Assembly (NCBI GenBank): GCA_958299035.1
Contig: CATQJL010000326.1
Location: 5,532,232-5,596,231 of the forward strand
Source: Cylicocyclus nassatus
Lineage: Eukaryota; Nematoda; Chromadorea; Rhabditida; Strongylidae
Length of the DNA stretch: 64,000 nt
Direction of reading: 5' to 3'
In this document: piece by piece, positions 60,471-64,000 of the stretch
Position numbering within the stretch: the stretch's first letter is position 1
How the letters are laid out: every line of letters starts with the position of its first letter
The notes under the pieces: generated by a model
The model's database searches: none
Seen by the model: only the letters and a program-made list of their open reading frames with translations
Told to the model about the DNA's origin: nothing
Position numbers and translations under genes: made by a program

Positions 60471-62158
60471 AGCGCTAGCTTCGCTCTATCTTTACAGCGC
60501 AAAATTAATTAGTAATCTCTGTTCATTAATGTAGAATTGAGATGCAAACATCAAACTAGTGCTTTGGAGAAGAAAAAGTTCTTGGAAACAAAGGCCCGAG
60601 AAAGCTGAAACTCCAACATCAATTCAGATTGAGTCACTAAACTTGGCTGTAAGCCCTGCATTTTTACTGAAATATCATTTCAGGGCGCTCCAGGTACACC
60701 ATAGTTGCTGTTTATTTGACGTTCTCAAAGACTTGATTGTTACATTTTGACACTTTTGTTAGATTTCACAGACATGCTTCTCAGATCGACATGCTTTTGA
60801 TCGCCGGCTCGAAAGCCCTTGGCTTCAGAAGATGTGAGATATTCTCGACGTCAGCTACCTGTCTGCCACGGTGCATGCGTTCCGCAGGAGTGTCATTGCT
60901 TGTATGAAAGCGAAATGAGCGTTTCTCGAAATCTGAGTGTACTTTGTTATTTTGTAGGCTCTTCTCAAGATTTCTACTGAATTCCATGTGTCAGTGTTGC
61001 ATCGTACAGTTAAAGCTGAGGAAATACTGGGCTCAAAGACTTTTGGGACACCCTGTATTTAGGGTGACACATAAGTTTTGCAGCTTTTTCTTATAATTTT
61101 GTCTTTTTGAATGTAGCGCTTTCATTGTTTAAATATATAATGATTAATACGTGAACAACGAATGCAGCCATCTTTGCCGGACCAACATCGTATTTGAGAG
61201 TTACAGTAAGGCAATCTTTGAATGGGAAGGAAAAAGATTATTTGATACGCATTTGGATAACTTGGTCTAAGGGGATTATGCGACCTCTTACGAAAATGGT
61301 ATTCATTCTGCAAGAAAGACGTATTCTGCCGCGAAAAAGTTGAGTTACAAACATCACCAAGCTAATTTTTAACTCTGACAACAACTGGATATGATATTCA
61401 TGTTCAGCAGGTTAAATTAACATGTTTTGCAAAGTTTTGCCAAAATCTAACGGTTTCGACTCTTTGGAATGGATTTCCCAGGTGACTTTGACGCAATCGC
61501 TCGGTTCGAATTCACAAGATAGCCAGATTTCTAATCAATTTTAAATTACAATTCTTTCTCACTGGCTTAGTAGCCAACCTCCGCAAACATTTTGCCTACA
61601 GTTGCGGCTAAATTTTATTACTTCATTTTCTGTACGTCTTCGTTTTCGCTAAAAAAACTTAAAAGCTTAAATTACCGCTTTCAGGAAATACCTAGATTTT
61701 TTCCATTTTGCCATAAAAACGAACGGCTTACGCGGATTTAGCTCACTTCCGATTCTACATAAAGCCAAAATAATGCGCCTCACTCAAAGGGAAAGAAATC
61801 ATGGACAAAGTTGCGAAACTTATATGCCAATCTAATAAAAGTTAGTCTAGAAATTATTGTAATTCGCGTTCTTGTTGATGAAGCTGTCTGAAACTTTGCT
61901 GTATAGTGTGCATGTTAGCTTACCATAACTCCACAGAACGGCTTCCTCCCATTGAGTGCAAACGGGAAAGAAATAGTAAGATTCGAAAAATCTCGTGCTG
62001 AAAGCTGGCCGATATTATGAAGCTACCTGTTCGAATCACTATCGCATTTCTTGACTCTCAAATCTTTCCTTTAAAATTACGTAATGAACAAGCATGATGC
62101 ATATCACATTTGTAAGCATCAAACACACTGGTGATACATTGGCATTCAAACACTGATT
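60471..62158. other. Intergenic with one DNA-transposon end
   Basis: At about 61040-61060 CTTTTGGGACACCCTGTA is the inverse of the TACAGGGTGTCCCA end type seen at 23373-24054, here with a different interior. I did not find its partner end. No gene supported. Confidence 0.4.
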
Positions 62159-63126
62159 TTGGAAGTAGGGTTTGACATTTCATTTATTTCGTTTCACATT
62201 TCATTTCAATTAATTTCGTTTTTCTTGGTGCTTCTCTTTTTCTTTCTTATTATGGCATTTTTCCCTGACTACATTTGCTTCATACACACATTTTGCATAT
62301 ATTTCGCGAAGTTGGTGATTGAAGGAAAGCTTTCGGTGATATTTTATCCTCAACCTGTCGTCGTTGTGCTAACCGGGTTTTGTCTAGTTGCGGTGGGTGA
62401 AAAGCAACATTTTTTTTCTAATTTAGTGGACCGAATTTTTTGCAACACCAAAGCTACACAAAACGTAGAATACCATTCATTGATAGAAGAATAGAGATCG
62501 TTCAAGTGGATAATGCAAAGTGTGAACATTGACACTAAAGGGAATATGACATCCAAAAATAATCTTTCACAAATAAGTCGTAAGTATGAAGCTCGTTTAA
62601 ATGGAGGAGGACTAGTATGCAATACATCAGATCTATAAATCATTAGAAAATCTGAAGAGAAATTTTACTTAATATGAGAGTAAAAAGAGCGGTATAAATG
62701 GAATAAACATATCAACGTGACGCTGCTTCCTACCTAATTTCGAATCGATTCCGAGGGACTTTCTGTGGGAATGTGTACTGATGGTTGATATGTGGCACTA
62801 GGGGAAATACAGAAACAAACGAAAAAGAGGAAAGGTGGCATAACACCTACATACGCATGTTTCTTCGTTATACCTAGTTTGAAAGTGCTGACGAACGAGT
62901 CTGAGCACGTCTTTGTTTCGCTCTTACAGTCGCAGATTGGCGACCGTTGGGAAAATCGCCGATTGACTTCCGAAGTGATACTTCACTGCGGTTATTCGCT
63001 TCATGCATGAGCATTCGCCTGAAGTACGTCCATCGTCGTATCGTGGGGGTGACCATGAATAGACTCCGAAAGCTGAAATGGGTTATATTAACAAAGTAAT
63101 CGTAGCAAATTCAAATTGCGGCTTTC

Positions 63127-63387
63127 ATGGAAAGTCTTACGGGTACTGTCCAAGAGTACACAGAAAAGAATCACGATACTATTAAAGCTCCTAGAATCAG
63201 TTACTTCGGTTTACAACCCTATAATCCGGAACGCACACTGGTCCTTGGACCGATGGCATACTTCACGCGATTTCAGTCGCTGCGCAGTTTGGCACGGAAC
63301 AACTCTTCGTCATTGAACGTAAAAGCGCTTTGCTTGGGCAAGATTCGACGCATTTGTGATAATATACGGTACACGCTTACGATATAA
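63127..63387 (+). CDS. Unassigned open frame, possible exon
   Basis: An 86-codon frame beginning MESLTGTVQEYTEKNHDTIK and containing ISYFGLQPYNPERTLVLGPM and YFTRFQSLRSLARNN. Composition is protein-like and the frame opens with ATG, but I recognise no family. An ATACG|GTACAC donor-like site lies near its end. Could be one exon of a gene continuing right, a pseudogene or a repeat fragment. Confidence 0.28.
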   Translation: MESLTGTVQEYTEKNHDTIKAPRISYFGLQPYNPERTLVLGPMAYFTRFQSLRSLARNNSSSLNVKALCLGKIRRICDNIRYTLTI

Positions 63388-64000
63388 TGCGCATTGCAAA
63401 TCCATGTAGATCTGGCAAAATGTCAAGTCGCGGAGTTTCAGCGACTTGATGGAATCGCTAGAGGTATGCTTTAAGCTTTGATGCATAGCTGAGCTTTGGA
63501 GAGGGCTGGTAAATGAACACTTGAGGGACGAAGTTGGCTTTGCTTTTTCGAATTTACGCCCTCCCACTTGTTCGGGCCAGCTGCATAGGTCGTTCAGTTG
63601 GAGAGCGCTTTCCTTCTTTAGGACGCCGGCCTCGTTGCTATTTTGAGTTCTACCTAAGGGAGAGAGTGTTTTGAAATTAAAATGTTACCTTATAGTAGAA
63701 GACTGGGAGAGAATGGATTAATGTAGGAATCTTGGAAAACTTATGAGAACTGAAAGTTTTGCCACTCTCACTGTGGCATCTGGGTGGTAACTCCCGCTTT
63801 GATTTGAGAAAAAGTTGAGCACGCTCTTCATTTACTTAAGAGCTCTTACAGATCTTTTGCTATATATAGCCGATTTTATAGCCATATCGTTCTTTGTGCT
63901 TTGCAATGAGCCATCCGAATTCACTTCTTTACCAGTCAGTAATGGGGATTTTTTCTTTGACAAAAGCTTGGCATGCCCTTCAGTCACATAAGTTCTCCAC
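63388..64000. other. Window end, nothing recognised
   Basis: No exon with matching splice sites and phase was found, and no repeat could be defined. Confidence 0.3.

Noticed and set aside
62159..62494. 111-codon hydrophobic plus-strand frame
   Set aside because: Phe/Ile-rich translation expected from T-rich DNA; no start context, domain or splice sites.

Overview
The window reads as nuclear DNA of a nematode, most likely a rhabditid or strongylid (clade V) species. Supporting signs are many 40-80 nt introns with TTTCAG-type acceptors, coding exons buried in AT-rich DNA, CR1-like and RTE-like LINE debris, dense MITEs, and long poly-G/poly-C tracts. The order of the genus is inference. No bacterial operon, CRISPR array or rRNA gene was seen.

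All six protein-coding loci I can support lie on the minus strand. From left to right they are: an unconventional myosin with a MyTH4 tail (276-14921, about 40 exons; the extreme N-terminus is not found); two tandem paralogous genes for secreted Pro/Gln/Asn-rich proteins built from tiny phase-1 exons (20646-22585 and 24234-27203); a TMEM129-type membrane E3 ubiquitin ligase (28019-30800, 14 exons); a single-pass membrane protein with one Ig and one EGF domain, the layout of neuregulin/Vein-type ligands and worm igeg genes (36881-39105, 7 exons); and a two-exon gene for a 59-residue secreted basic peptide (49022-49251). I derived the exon models by hand from splice sites and reading phase; phases are consistent along the whole models of the myosin, TMEM129, Ig-EGF and peptide genes.

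The rest is accessory DNA. 31-36 kb, 43-48 kb and 50-61 kb hold palindromic non-autonomous DNA elements (190 bp to 1.36 kb), decayed LINE reverse transcriptase, two minisatellites, tRNA-like remnants and poly-G-containing elements. Elements also sit inside introns of the myosin, secreted-protein and Ig-EGF genes, and one separates the two secreted paralogues.

The most unusual structure is in the second secreted gene. Five copies of a 95 bp unit, each one 39-nt exon plus one complete 56-nt spliceosomal intron, are arrayed in tandem, so each copy-number change would add or remove exactly 13 residues and one intron. Nearly all other repeat exons in the two genes are also symmetric phase 1-1, so skipping any of them keeps the frame. 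The upstream paralogue shows decay in several of these modules. A second point of interest is the myosin motor, whose P-loop, switch I and switch II all differ from the consensus.
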